DNA of 64,000 nt from NCBI GenBank assembly GCA_036867785.1, contig CP145427.1, forward strand, positions 1-64,000, written 5' to 3'. Shown here piece by piece: positions 10,564 through 21,536 of the stretch (position 1 is the first letter of the stretch; each line of letters starts with the position of its first letter). Under the pieces are notes generated by a model. That model was given only the letters and a program-made list of their open reading frames with translations, searched no databases and was not told the DNA's origin. This DNA is from Plasmodiophora brassicae. Taxonomy: Eukaryota > Endomyxa: Phytomyxea > Phytomyxea > Plasmodiophorida. The position numbers were made by a program, and so were the translations under genes.

Positions 10564-12120
10564 GACTATCCATTATCATTTATCAGCAACATGAGTAATA
10601 CCCGCTTGAAGTGCGCTTCAACGCGGATACAAATGACGATTCGGGTCGCCCACAAATGACGCAAACTCGGCCCGGTGACCGGCCAGGATTGCACACTGCC
10701 CAAACGGCATGCGAACAGGTCGGCCGATGTTGTCGTCGAACAATCATAGGTGAAATGATGTGTCGACAGCGCAGGACAGTGTCGTTGCGGCGATGAATGA
10801 ATGAGAGGCATTCGCTTGGAATAGGGCGCGGCACGTTTGCGTTACGATGCCCGACCTGTCTGCGGCGCTCATCTTATCTGATCTGCCATGGGCCATGGTC
10901 CACACGCATGCGGGGGCGACGTCAGCGACGGGCGCCGCGCCCTGCACCTAGTGCAGCGGACGTTCGCGTCCGGCGCCGACTGACTCGATCCAGGACGACC
11001 TGCAGGGTCGATGAACGCGCGTGTCGACCTGGCCTGCTTGAATTCAATGGTTCTGGTTGACGCAATATACCGGCAGGATGGCAGGACGTCGTCGGCTGCA
11101 GGCCGGCTTTCCGGCCATGTCGATCAGCTAGCGACAACGATTTCGGCGGCCGCTGCATGCCCTGCCCTCAATCGTGCAGGAATGGAAGGCGCCGCTTGCA
11201 GAAATGGCCGCGGTCGAACGCAGTCAGCGTTTGCTGGGAATCTGGCACGAGCAACTGTCGTACGTGCCCGGTGTCATGCCCGACCTGGTTACGTCGCTAG
11301 ACTGCTCTGGTCTATCGAGGTCAACATGCAGGTGGAAGCGATGTCGACGAGACCCTCGACCGCCAACGGGAGCTGCGCCGACTGTATAGGCAGGCGTCCG
11401 CAAGTTGACCGGCGGCAGCAGGGGCTGAGTGCCGCTGCCCTGTTGGAGAACGTGCAGGCCTGTCAAGCGACGCTCGCTATACAGACGGGAGCTCGGCCGT
11501 GCCCTTTGTTGGCCGGCCGGCCTTAGGGATGTGTGCGACCGATAGCAGAGGAGAGCGGGCAGGACAGGGGGCGCCGTCTGCGCCGAGGACCATGTCGGCA
11601 CGTGACTGCCACCCAGGGCTGTATGCTGCGATGCAGGTTCTCGCTCTGGATTCGGGACATTGATAGCCCGCAGCAGGTGCGTCCTGTCATGTATTGTTAG
11701 ACGGGCGCCTTGGGTCTCGGCAATGGTAGGGCTGCGTGTATATCCAAATCAATACTTGAGCAAGTTGGGGACCAATGTCCTCGCCCGCGACCTCCCCCTC
11801 TACGATGGCTCCCACCCATGCGCCTCTGCGGATTGTAGTTCGGTACCTTGCTGATGGCCTGTCGCGTGACGTCTGGAGACATTCCCCTGCCTGATGGCAT
11901 GCTGTTGGCGCTCATACTCACCTGCCCACACATGGGCGGGAATTCAATCGGGATCCTCGGCGTCAACTCTACGTGTGGGCACTGCCCAGCAGCGTCTGCC
12001 GATCACTTCTGCACGGTCGTCAAATTGCAATCGGGAGGCCGCGTGCGCGACCGCGGCACCGACCGCGTCAGGCCAGCTGCGCGCGGCGTCCACAAGCCAT
12101 CCCCGTCTGCCCTCGCCGAC
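10564..12120. other. No convincing gene; scattered decayed frames
   Basis: Short plausible pieces occur, for example QEWKAPLAEMAAVERSQRLL near 11178 and DVDETLDRQRELRRLYRQ near 11345 on the plus strand. They suggest a decayed helical protein, but no continuous gene can be built. The last part before 12121 may hold the promoter of the zinc transporter gene. Confidence 0.4.
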
Positions 12121-14181
12121 ATGCTCGTCGGCATCTGTCAGCGCCTAGTCCGCCCCGGGTCGCTGGGCATGAGCCGGTGCTGGCGACCGTGCAGCCGGAA
12201 GGCGAACGTCGGGCGCCCGGGGCCCGGCCCATCCATGCCGTCCACGATCGACGATGCGACCGGGTGGATCCCGCGCGGCGCCGCCATACGCCGATATTGC
12301 CTGGACGACGCCGACCTGGACGGCCTGGAGCACATCGAGAAGGTTGCCCGGGGCCGCTACCGATCCGTTTCGATTCGCACGGCCGTCCTGACGCCCGCCC
12401 GTTTCCGCAGCCGAACCCGTACCTGTCGTCGGACACGAACCTGATGCGTCTGTACCGACACGCGGACATCTACGCCAAGGCCATCCAGCGGTACGGCAGC
12501 AAGGAGGCGGTCGCTGCCGAATCCGCCAAGCAGCACCAGAAGCTGCTGGAATGGGTCCGGGCGAATTCGTCATCAGCGTCGGGCGACCGGGGCAGCATCG
12601 ACATCCGATATCGCCCTGATCAGGACGGGAAACCCGACCGGAAGTTGCCTGCCCGTCTGGGCGTATGGGCGCGGACGTTCGCCATCGGGTCGACGCCCAC
12701 GGGCAAGGTCGTCGCCGCCGCCATCATCGGCAATGCCAGCATATCCCTGTCGAAGTTCGCCGCGTTCGCGTTCACCGGGTCGGCCTCCATGCTGTCCGAA
12801 GGTATCCATTCGCTGGCCGACCTGTCCAACCAGTGCCTGCTGGCGGTTGGCCTAAGGTACACACTCTACTGGGCGTGGCCTTGCCGGTCGGGCATGCTGA
12901 TGACAGTATACCACGTTCAGCGCGTCGAACAAGACGCCAGACGCTCTGCACCCGTACGGCTATGCATCCGAGAAATACGGTAATCGCACGACGATTCGCG
13001 CGCCGCCTGCGTCCAACGGGACCGTCCTGGACTGACGGTCGCCGTGCCAGTGTGGGCGCTCATATCCGGCGTCGGCATCTTCTTCCTCGGGTGCGGCGTC
13101 AGCCTGTACCATGGCGTGCTGGGCATACTGAACCCGGTATGCTGACGGGCCTTAGCACGGCACCCGGATCGTGATGCGGGCACTCATGCGACGGACGCCA
13201 GGTTCATATCACGTACCATGCGTTGACGCCGATCGTGTTGGCGTTCTCGTTGTTCGTGGAGAGCTCCACGCTGGTCATCGCCATTCGGGAGATCCGGAGA
13301 GCGGCGTCGGCGCTGGATATGACGACGATGCAGTACATCCGGGCCGGACCGGACCCGAACACGGTGGCCGTCGTTGCCGAGGATGCCGCGGCCGTGTGCG
13401 GCATCGTCATCGCCTCGTCCTGCATTGCCCTGACGCACTGGACGGGTATGCCCGTGTTTGACGCGGTCGGATCGGTCCTCGTCGGCGGTCTGCTCGGCAC
13501 CGTCGCCATGTTCCTCATCAGGAAAAACCATGTAAGGTCCCACGTGTGCGCCAGCTTGGTCGGCTGCTGTAAGCTCACACCCGTGTTGGCCGCCTAGGAA
13601 TTCCTGTTGGGGCGCTCTATACATCCTTCGTACACCGACAAGGTGCTTCGCGTCCTACGAGAGAGCCCGATTGTCAGCTCCGTGCATGACATCAAGGCCG
13701 TGTTCCTGGGGCCAGACGCGTTCCGATTCAAGGCCGAGATTGTCGTCAACGGGCAGACTCTGAGCAGGCTGTTTCTTGCATCCAACGCGGCCAGCCTGGC
13801 CAATGTCGGGCACGTGCACAGTGGCACGGTGGGCTTCCCGTTCGAACGGTCGGTCATGCGTTGGGCAGGCATCGCGTCGTGCTCAGGGACCTGCTGTGGT
13901 TTCAGGAATAGGGCCGACGATCATGATGCTGACGACGATGACGAGGGTCACCAGGCACCGCCGCTGCCCAAGAGCCAGGCGGAGCTGGAGGCCTCCCTCA
14001 TCGAGTTTGGCGATCACCTGATTCAGTTCCTCGGCGACGAAATCGACCAGATTGAAGCCGAAATCAGGAGAGCTGTAAGCTCACGGGACATTGTCGGCGA
14101 CGCGCGTGGCCCGGGTTGCTGACGGTGACGCCCTTTGGACAGGTACCCGAAATCAAGCACGTCGACCTGGAGATTATTTAA
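12121..14181 (+). CDS. SLC30A9/ZnT9-like cation diffusion facilitator, mitochondrial type
   Basis: SLC30A9-family proteins export zinc from mitochondria. Inferred exons are 12121-12366, 12411-12856, 12921-12979, 13051-13136, 13202-13531, 13598-14074 and 14143-14181, giving about 560 residues (human ZnT9 is 568). Family marks in order: YCLDDADLDGLEHI in the N-terminal helical region, GSASMLSEGIHSLAD with the transmembrane HxxxD metal site, HPYGYASEKY, GPDPNTVAVVAEDAAAV, FDAVGSVLVGGLLG, LGRSIHPSYTDK and the terminus VPEIKHVDLEII, close to animal ZnT9. The start at 12121 was chosen because it gives an Arg-rich, acid-free N-terminus like a mitochondrial presequence; 12169 is the alternative. Exon 6 holds an insertion of about 65 residues with an Asp run (DDHDADDDDEG), which may hide another intron. 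Confidence 0.9.
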
Positions 14182-14574
14182 TTTAAACAAGCCCGCGATT
14201 CCTCGCCGCACGATTCGGTGTACGGCGACCACCGACACGCAGAGCATCGCGAGACGCTGTCCACCCGCGCCCGGTACACTGCTATCGTACGCCGTCGTCG
14301 CTGCCCATGTTCGCCTGCCCGCGACGGGTCCGACTACGTCCAGCGGCGATGGGTATTAAGCTGCCCGAGGGTTGCTCGTCAGGTGGCCTCACCCGGTGCT
14401 GTCATCGAACGACGAGGTGGTACCTTCATTGTCTGCCAGATTGCGGGTCTGGGCCGTCCTATTTCCGGCGGAGCGGTGTGTCGGGGGTCGGCGTTCGTGC
14501 AGTCGATGGACGTCGGTGTCGCGACCGGGTCGTAGGTAGTGGTGCTGGTTGTGGTGGTGGCGCGCTAGTGTCCA
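14182..14574. other. Intergenic region between zinc transporter and Rictor genes
   Basis: No gene seen. An AT-rich patch (ATTATTTAATTTAAAC) follows the upstream stop codon and may be its 3' end region. The rest probably contains the Rictor promoter. Confidence 0.5.
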
Positions 14575-17500
14575 ATGCAGCAGGGCGAACCGGCCATCGA
14601 CGACGACGTCGACAGGCGCCTCGCGTCATTATCCGCCGTACCTGTCCCGCACGATCTCGCCGACCAGGTGCAGGCCCTGATCGGCGTTGCCGTCGGCACC
14701 GTTGCCGACCTGACGCGCGCCCGTCTCCAATCGTACGTGCGCACGTGGCAATTCGCTCCCTGGTTGTCGTACTGATGGTCGGTGTCAGGATACGCCCGTT
14801 GCTCCTGTCGCCGGACACTGCCGTTCGAACGCGGACCCTGCGCCTTCTGCGACACCTGACACGCCGACCCGACCAGGTCGCCCTTCTCATCGATTCGTCC
14901 ACCGACCACCTGGTCGTCAGGCACGTGACGCGTGCACGGTCGCCTCCGAACCCCGTCCTGTCCGACTGATTGTCGCTGCAGGTCGCTGGATCGGGATGCG
15001 TCGTACGCGGCCGAACGCCACCAGGCCGTCCGTTTCGTGTCCAGCATTGTGCATCTGCGTCCAGCGCGCATGTCGCGCGCCCTGGTCATGTCGCTGGTCG
15101 GCCTGGCACAGTTCGGCAGGGGGTCCGACGCCGTCGCCCTGACGTGCACCTGCCTGGACCTGCTGCGCACCTGCCTGCTGGCCTGGCCCGGCCTGACCAC
15201 ACAGTGCAACGCCCTGCCCGTTATCGTCGCCGCCGTTCTCGCCGACCGCTGCCCGGCGCCGCTGGCATCGTCCCTGATCCTGTCCATCGTCGCCCTCATG
15301 GACGCACCCGACACCCGGCCGTACATTCGGGCCTCGCTCGACCTGACGCCGCTGTTCGCCTGTTTCACCCAGCTGAACCCGTCGCCGTCGTCCTCGCAAG
15401 TTCGTCGGGCGCGCTCCGCCCTCATTCTCATGCTGCGCTCCTGGACGGGCCTGCTGTACCTGGTGGCCGACCCCGTCGCCCTGCGCTCCTGCCTGGCCAT
15501 GCTGACGCTGCCCGATACGGTCGACGGTGCGGGGCCTGCGCGCGACCACGTGTTCGACCTCGTCTTCGACCTGCTCGACGACATTCGCAATGGCGCGTCC
15601 GGTCGACAGAACCTGCTGTCCACCTACCTGGCCATGGTCGTCCTCTGTCTCGTCGACTGCGGCCTGATCAACGCCCTGCTGCATATCGGCATCCATTGCA
15701 ACAAGACGCACGCCATGCAGGCGACGTCGCTGCTGTCCGCGCTGCTCGGCATCGCCGGCAACATCCTGCCGCCGGCGTTCAACGCCAAGATCAACGCCCT
15801 GGTCGTCGTGATCCAGCACGCCTGTGCGCCGACCGTCTCGCCTGCACGTGTACGCGCCATCGACATGCTGACCGACCTGCACACGTTCGTCGACAACTAC
15901 GCGGCCGGGGACGAACCCACCGACCAGCACATTACGTGGACCCTGTCGGCGCTGTCGAAATCGACAACGACGGCAACGAGCACGACGACGATGACGACGG
16001 CCGAAGTAACGTCGCCTGTGAGCAGGGCGGTCAGCCGGCGCCTGTCCCTCGAGGATCTGGCGTTGCGCACCGATTGCAACAGTGCCCACTGGCGGTCGGC
16101 CTTCCTCTGCTCGATCCGCGACCCGACCGTGTTCGACGTCATGGATGAATCGGCGCTGCTGGCCATGCTGAAGAGCACGCAGGTGCTGGCGTCCGACCCG
16201 TCCAACTGGGACATGAGCGCCTGCCTGGCCATCATGCAAGGGCCCTTGCTGAGGCAGCCGCGCAACCTGATTGTCGTCCTCAACCGGTGCGTGTTGGCAT
16301 TTGCCGATCCCGTCGGCCACCCCGCCTTTCCTTATCGTTTGCTGCCTGTACAGGACAAAGTTCCTGACGCGGCTGGTGGCGTTCCTGCATCCGGTCAAGG
16401 GCGGGCTGTGCTCGTTGCCCTGGGAGACGGCTGCGATGCCCATGATGCGGTTGGCGTGCGCGGTGACGCGTGCGCTGACGGTCGGAGGCATGTCGACCGC
16501 GTCGCTCCTGCTGCCCATGCTGGAGCACATTACCGATATGCTGCAGACGCTGTCGGGCGGGTCGTCGTCCAAGATGCTGTCCATATCGCCGTCGTTGCTC
16601 GGCCGGCGCAGCGTGTCGTCCGGGGCCGGCCGCTGCTACCTGATCATGGTCGGCATCATGAGCGAGTCGGCGAACGGCATCCGTCTGATGGAGCGGTGCG
16701 GCCTGGTCGAGCACCTGCGCGCGCTGGCGTTGAACCCGGCGCTGGACTACCTGACCCGGGTCCTCGCCAGCCATTTCCACTACGGGTCCGACCCGGTCGC
16801 ATTGGACCTGTTCACGTTCTGGGTCGAGCACGGGTCCCCGTCGCTGCGGCAGTCGCTCCTGCAGCATCTGCTCGTCCTGATGCGGCTGGGCGTCGACCGG
16901 TTCGAGGCCTGGGGCCTGCGCCTGCTCGCCGACCAGGTCGTCCGTCGCAACGACTGCGCCGCGTTCGCCGCCCACATCCTCCAGGACGCGTGCGACGACC
17001 CGACGTACTTCCGGCACATCGTGCAGTACCTGGCAGACTGGAAGGTACACGACGGGGGCCGCTGCTGCTCTCTCTGTCTCTCCCGTAACGCGTGCGTCTC
17101 AGGTCGACGTTGGGGCGTCGTCGCACGCGGACGCGCTGATGCTGCGACTGGTGGGCGATGACGCCGGCCTGCAGATCGCCGAGCGCAACGAATGGGTCCT
17201 GCCCATGATTCGCCAGTGGGATGACGCGCTGTCGTCCGCGTACGTCAACGACCTCGAGTCCGGCCTCGTGGCCGTCCTGCACGACGGCGACAGCGCGAGC
17301 GGTGCCTGCTGCCGGTTCCTGCAGACGACGCCGGACCAGGAGTACTACCTGGACCGGTGCACCGACCTGCCGTTCAACGTCGACGTCACCCTGGAGCACA
17401 GCGACGGTCGCCGCCTGCAGGTCGCCACCGACTGCACGTTTGTCCTGCAGGCGTGCGCCTCCGGTGGCCTCCGCGGCGACGTCGTCGCGTCGACGATCGG

Positions 17501-18653
17501 CGCGTCGCACGGCCTGCCCGTCGCCGTCCGCTTCGACGCCCAGCAGACGACGCTGCGTGCGACCCTGTCCGTCGGCAGCGAGAACCTGCTGGGGCAGCTC
17601 GATCGGCGCCTGCTGGACAGGACGTGCGGCCCGGATCTGATTCGACAGGCGGTGGTGTCCACGGCGGACGAGGCGGTCGTTGCCGACGGCGACGCGTCCT
17701 GGCACTTTACCGCCGACGGGATGCTGCGCGCCGTCAAGTTCAGCATCGACCTGCGCGGGTCGACCGGCCCGATCGCCGTCAGCGTCGCCCCGCACCTGTT
17801 TGGCGAGCTGGCGCGTACCGCCCGCGGCTGCGACCTGATCCGGGCATCCGTCCAGCGACACGTCGACCTGGTCGTGTCCGGGTCGGCGCCGGCCCAGCAC
17901 ATGTCGACGAGCCTGTGGACGGTCGGCCTGTGTGGCATGTCGGCCACGGGCCTGGCCATGCTGCTGGCGATGCGGGCGCGATCGGCCGGCGTCAGCGTCG
18001 TCGACGTGATCGTCGACCTGGCGCGGTCGTGCGGGACGCTGTCCATGCGCGGCACCTGCCTGTACGTCATCAGCCTGTGGTCCACCCACACCGCCGGCCG
18101 TGACATGCTGCAGAAGCGCGGCTGGTTGTTCCCGTCCGATGCCCGCTTCGGCATTGCACTGCCGTCCGACCTGCAACAAGTGCTTCGTGTGGACCTGTCG
18201 TCGTCATCGGCGGCGGCGGCGGCAGTGTCGTCGAGCACCGCGCTGGAGCCCGACCGCCGTTGCGGGAGGCAGGCGGTGACGACGTCGGGTCGGGTGGACG
18301 TGGATCACGATGACCCTGTGCGGGTGCGCTGCGAGTCGATCCTGAGGCACGTGTCGGACCTGACCAACTACGTGACGACGAAGGCGGCCCGCGACGCTCT
18401 GGTCGGCATGCTGCGTGACGATGAGGAGTTCTTCCAGTCGCCCTGCATGTACATGGCTGTCCTACGGCTGCTGGCGACGTACCCGTTCGGCGTTGGACTG
18501 CGACGGTTCGTGCATTTCACGCTGTTTGGCGGCGTCGTGTGGCGCCCGCACAGCAACGACGCGGTCGAGGCGACACCGCCCGACCTGTACCTCGATGGCG
18601 TCAGGCGAGACCTGGCCGCCGCCATCCGCAGTAATAAACCCACGACATCATAA
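14575..18653 (+). CDS. Rictor (Ste20/Avo3-type TORC2 subunit)
   Basis: Rictor is the defining scaffold of TOR complex 2, which activates AGC kinases. Five inferred exons (14575-14732, 14789-14920, 14982-16286, 16354-17044, 17103-18653) join in frame to 1278 residues. The N-terminal helical repeats show RTRTLRLLRHLTRRPDQVAL, then SLDRDASYAAERHQAVRFV, and the family signature SALILMLRSWTGLLYLV followed by ARDHVFDLVFDLLDD. The middle domain has GIRLMERCGLVEHLRAL, and the V domain has STSLWTVGLCGMSATGLAML and SMRGTCLYVISLWSTHTAGR. The length is close to fission yeast Ste20 and shorter than human, so the long unstructured C-terminus is missing. Intron 2 appears to use a GC donor (AG|GCACGT). The next upstream gene is on the same strand. 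Confidence 0.93.
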
Positions 18654-18792
18654 TATTGGACTTGCTCGAAGGAATCGCTCGAACGGTTGTGTTGCCAGAC
18701 GCAGGTCTGGGTGCTGAAGCGCGTGTTTCTACATACGTACCACGTTGTCAGCGTTGGGATTTCGGTTCGCAGCGCGTCTAAAAATAAGCAGT

Positions 18793-18865
18793 TGCCCAGT
18801 AACGGTCTCGAACCGTTGACCTTGCGCTTATTAGACGCATGCTCTACCAACTGAGCTAACCGGGC
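18793..18865 (-). tRNA. tRNA-Ile (anticodon AAU), copy 1
   Basis: The minus strand reads acceptor GCCCGGT paired with ACTGGGC plus discriminator A. The D arm is GCTC...GAGC, the anticodon stem TGCGT/GCGCA with loop CTAATAA (anticodon AAU), and the T arm AACGG-TTCGAGA-CCGTT. Internal box A (TTAGCTCAGTTGG) and box B (GGTTCGAGACC) promoters are intact. A T-run just past the 3' end (CTTATTTTTAG on the minus strand) is a good RNA polymerase III terminator. No intron. It reads AUU and, after A34 to inosine editing, other Ile codons. Confidence 0.95.
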
Positions 18866-19111
18866 GCTGCACGTTCATGTGTACACCTCGTCCGCCTGTT
18901 CCATGAATGATTTGAACGGTTCGGAGTGCCACCGTGGCATTAGAGACACTGCCATACACAGAATTCTTTGCAGTCTCGCCGCCTGGCGCTGCCGATTGAC
19001 ATAGTGGCAAGCTGGTACTCGCCTGGTGCAGCGAAGACACGTTTACTTGCAGAGCAGTATGACGCTTCTGAAATGCCCAGACGTCCAGCGGTCGAAAACA
19101 AAATGAATCAG

Positions 19112-19184
19112 TGCCCAGTAACGGTCTCGAACCGTTGACCTTGCGCTTATTAGACGCATGCTCTACCAACTGAGCTAACCGGGC
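19112..19184 (-). tRNA. tRNA-Ile (anticodon AAU), copy 2
   Basis: All 73 positions appear identical to the copy 319 bp to the left, in the same orientation. Flanks differ, so this is an old tandem duplication with the gene body held identical by selection or conversion. A minus-strand CATTTTGTTTTCG follows the 3' end and could terminate transcription. Confidence 0.95.
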
Positions 19185-19227
19185 AGCCGACGTGAGCGGA
19201 CTCTGTGGTGGACTTCCCGGGCGAGAC

Positions 19228-19924
19228 GGATTGAGTCTGTACAAGGGGTCACGGTAGGTTCCCAGGTACGCGACTCGGGGCCGACGTGGCGACCGCCCTG
19301 CTCCATGACTTCCCGGAACCTTCGTTAAAGCAGGTTGAAGCGGAGTTAAGCGGGGCGGATTACTCTGTACAAGGGGTCACGTCTTTGAAGCCGTCCTTGT
19401 ACAGGCGTTGGAATTCCCGCGTGTGGTGAGCGACACTTGAAGTCTGCCTCAGGTTGTCAAACCCCGCTTCAACCTGCTTTAAACGAAGGTTCCGGGTGGT
19501 CATGGAGCAGGGCGGTCGCCACGTCCGCCATAGACGCGCCCTCGGGCAAGTCGAGGTAAGTGTCAAGGTACAATTGTTAGGTTTTGTTGAATTGTTTGGC
19601 GTTGAGGCGAGCGCGTAACCGCCCTTGGTATTCCAGAATCTTGGCCATGGCGTTGACGAGGCCATCGGCGGGTTCCCAGGTACGCGATTCGGGGCCGTAC
19701 CCCTCCCAATCCACCAAGTAGTACAGGACGCCGTCCACCACCTTGCACTCCAGGACCGCTTCCACCTCGTATTCCGCATCGCCGACGTCGCCGACATCCG
19801 GTGACACAGCGTCGTCGCGGCGCCGCGGACACATTTGGTGTCGTCGCCGCTGGCCGCTGCGCGCTGCGTGCGCGATGGACTCGGAAATGGCCCGCACAGC
19901 CTGATACGCTATCGAGCGGATCAT
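19228..19924 (-). mobile_element. Chromodomain-bearing Ty3/gypsy-type fossil, rearranged
   Basis: The minus strand encodes a chromodomain (EYEVEAVLECKVVDGVLYYL ... VDWEGYGPESRTWEPADGL), of the kind found at the C-terminus of gypsy integrases. It is broken and carries several breaks and rearrangements: a near-exact direct repeat (GTTCCCAGGTACGCGACTCG near 19258, matching about 19671), a second direct repeat (CTGTACAAGGGGTCACG near 19236 and 19369) and inverted repeat B. It is an old, fragmentary copy. A stand-alone chromodomain gene is less likely given the neighbouring repeats. Confidence 0.6.
19283..19525. repeat. Inverted repeat B: 60-bp arms, 122-bp spacer
   Basis: Arm 19283-19342 (starting GACGTGGCGACCGCCCTGCT) is complementary to 19465-19525 with a few mismatches and one indel. 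It lies inside the chromodomain fossil region. Confidence 0.9.
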
Positions 19925-20161
19925 TGCGCCACCAGTCCACCACCGATCGGCTCGTGTTTAACGAAGGCAGGAACGTACATAGAGTGGCACTGGCTTGCGA
20001 CGATGGCCGCTGATCTCTGTCCGGCGCTGACCGGTCTAAACAAAGCGTACCTTCGCGCGCGGCACTCAACCACTGGAAGAGCTGGCGGTTAACTGTTACG
20101 CGCCAGCAGATCCTTATTCGTGCCTGACATGTATTGGCATGTCTGGCGTCGATTGGAATCC

Positions 20162-20739
20162 TTACTGGGACCGGCCACTCTCCTTGCACGCCTTCTTGTG
20201 CACATAGCGCCAGTCCACCTTCTGGCACTCGCTGGAGCAGTACTTCGCTGTGCGGCAGCGGACGCAGACGGATAGCTTGCCCTTGTTCACGCAGCCAAGA
20301 TTGGAACAGAACGTCCGACGAAGCGCCTGCCAGTCTGACGGCGGTAGGCCGGCTTTCGATCTGCCCTTGTGAACGTCTTCGAGGCATTCCTCGGCTGCTC
20401 GAACATCGACATCGTTGCAGCACCGGCGGATTGCCAAGCCCTCGCGTGCCCACTTTTCAGCCTGATATGACCAATGTATTACGTTAGAAGACACGTCTGA
20501 CGTGTCGCACGCGCAGTGCCTGGACTCACCTCGTCGAACATTTTCAGCTCAGCGAAAGAGTCGGCGCCATTGACCAGCGGCACAGCCACTGATCGCTCAG
20601 GTGCACCGATCTCGACCCTTAGGCGAAGGCACTGACGGTACAGGTCGATGCTGTCCTGCCACTGTCGTTGCATCTGCTTCTGATGCGCCATGTTCGACAG
20701 GTCCACCGCCTGCATGTACTGCATGGAGTAGGCGTCCAT
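20162..20739 (-). CDS. MYND-type zinc-finger protein
   Basis: Two exons: 20739-20530 and 20461-20162. They are joined across a 68-bp intron with a GTGAGT donor and ATATCAG acceptor, giving about 169 residues. The N-terminal part (SNMAHQKQMQRQWQDSIDLY) is helical and TPR-like. The C-terminal MYND finger reads CSNLGCVNKGKLSVCVRCRT then AKYCSSECQKVDWRYVHKKAC, with the family's Cys spacing and terminal His/Cys. MYND fingers bind proline-rich peptides and mediate protein contacts, and there is no SET domain here. The partner is unknown. The start at 20739 is the first in-frame ATG (MDAYSMQYM); upstream exons cannot be excluded. Confidence 0.8.
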
Positions 20740-21536
20740 GGAGCGCGCCGCAACCAGCGATTCACCACAGGCAACGTCCGCGCCGGCAATGGACGGTCAG
20801 TAGCGCAGTTTCCCCACAGGCACTCGGGCCGCCAGTCGTCGTTCCACGACGTACAGCGCGTCGACCGGCAACGGTCACACCGATTGACGGTTTCCCTTGT
20901 GGCTTCCTGCGTCGGCAACGCCTGCAGGGCGCACATGAGCTAACGCGGACCAATAGGGCGCGTGCTGCTGCCGTGGACAGCTAAGCGGGTTTAGGTCTAC
21001 GATGTCCTGGCAAGGCCGGTGACGAAGATGGCGGGCGATGCTGTGCGACACGTCGACGACCTGTCGTTAGCAGTCACCTGATACCTGTGACTCTTTTCGT
21101 TCAAGGCGGAGTTCAGCGCAGGTCCTGTTCGACCCTCGTGCGATCAGCGGCGAGGACCCTCGAACGGACACCCATGTACGCCACCCATTCCTGGGCTTTC
21201 CTCTATATGGCCTTCAGATCGCCCTCGCGGTTACCCTTGTCGTCCTTTACCTATTGGCATACCTGGTCCCGTAAGCTCTAAGTCATATTGGTCCCGTGGC
21301 GGTTACGGGACCACGTACGCCAATGGGTCAACGACGAACAGTAACGGCAAGGCGACCTGCTACATGGCATTCGTCCACCGTAAACGGCAACGACTAGAGG
21401 AGCAGCACCAACCGAAGGGCAATCTGAAGAGCGCGCATTGTAAATATAACGAGACCACAATCACGTTCGTTTAATGTACTTTATCGTCAAATCAGATAGC
21501 CAGCTCAAGTAGGACAAACGACGTGCGATGCTGGCA
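20740..21536. other. Intergenic region with one imperfect hairpin
   Basis: No gene recognised. ATTGGCATACCTGGTCCCGTAA (from about 21253) and TTACGGGACCACGTACGCCAAT (to about 21325) form an imperfect 22-bp inverted repeat. It could be a transcript 3'-end structure for the converging genes or another small fold-back duplication. Confidence 0.4.

Noticed and set aside
14917-16584. Very long antisense open frame (over 500 codons) opposite Rictor
   Set aside because: It is Gln/Arg/Gly-rich with no domain pattern, and arises from GC-rich codon bias opposite a conserved gene. The same holds for antisense frames opposite GFAT, anoctamin and the 7-TM gene.
20619-20936. Cys-rich upstream exon for the MYND gene
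   Set aside because: The Cys spacing fits no known finger, and no in-frame splice to the exon starting at 20739 was found.
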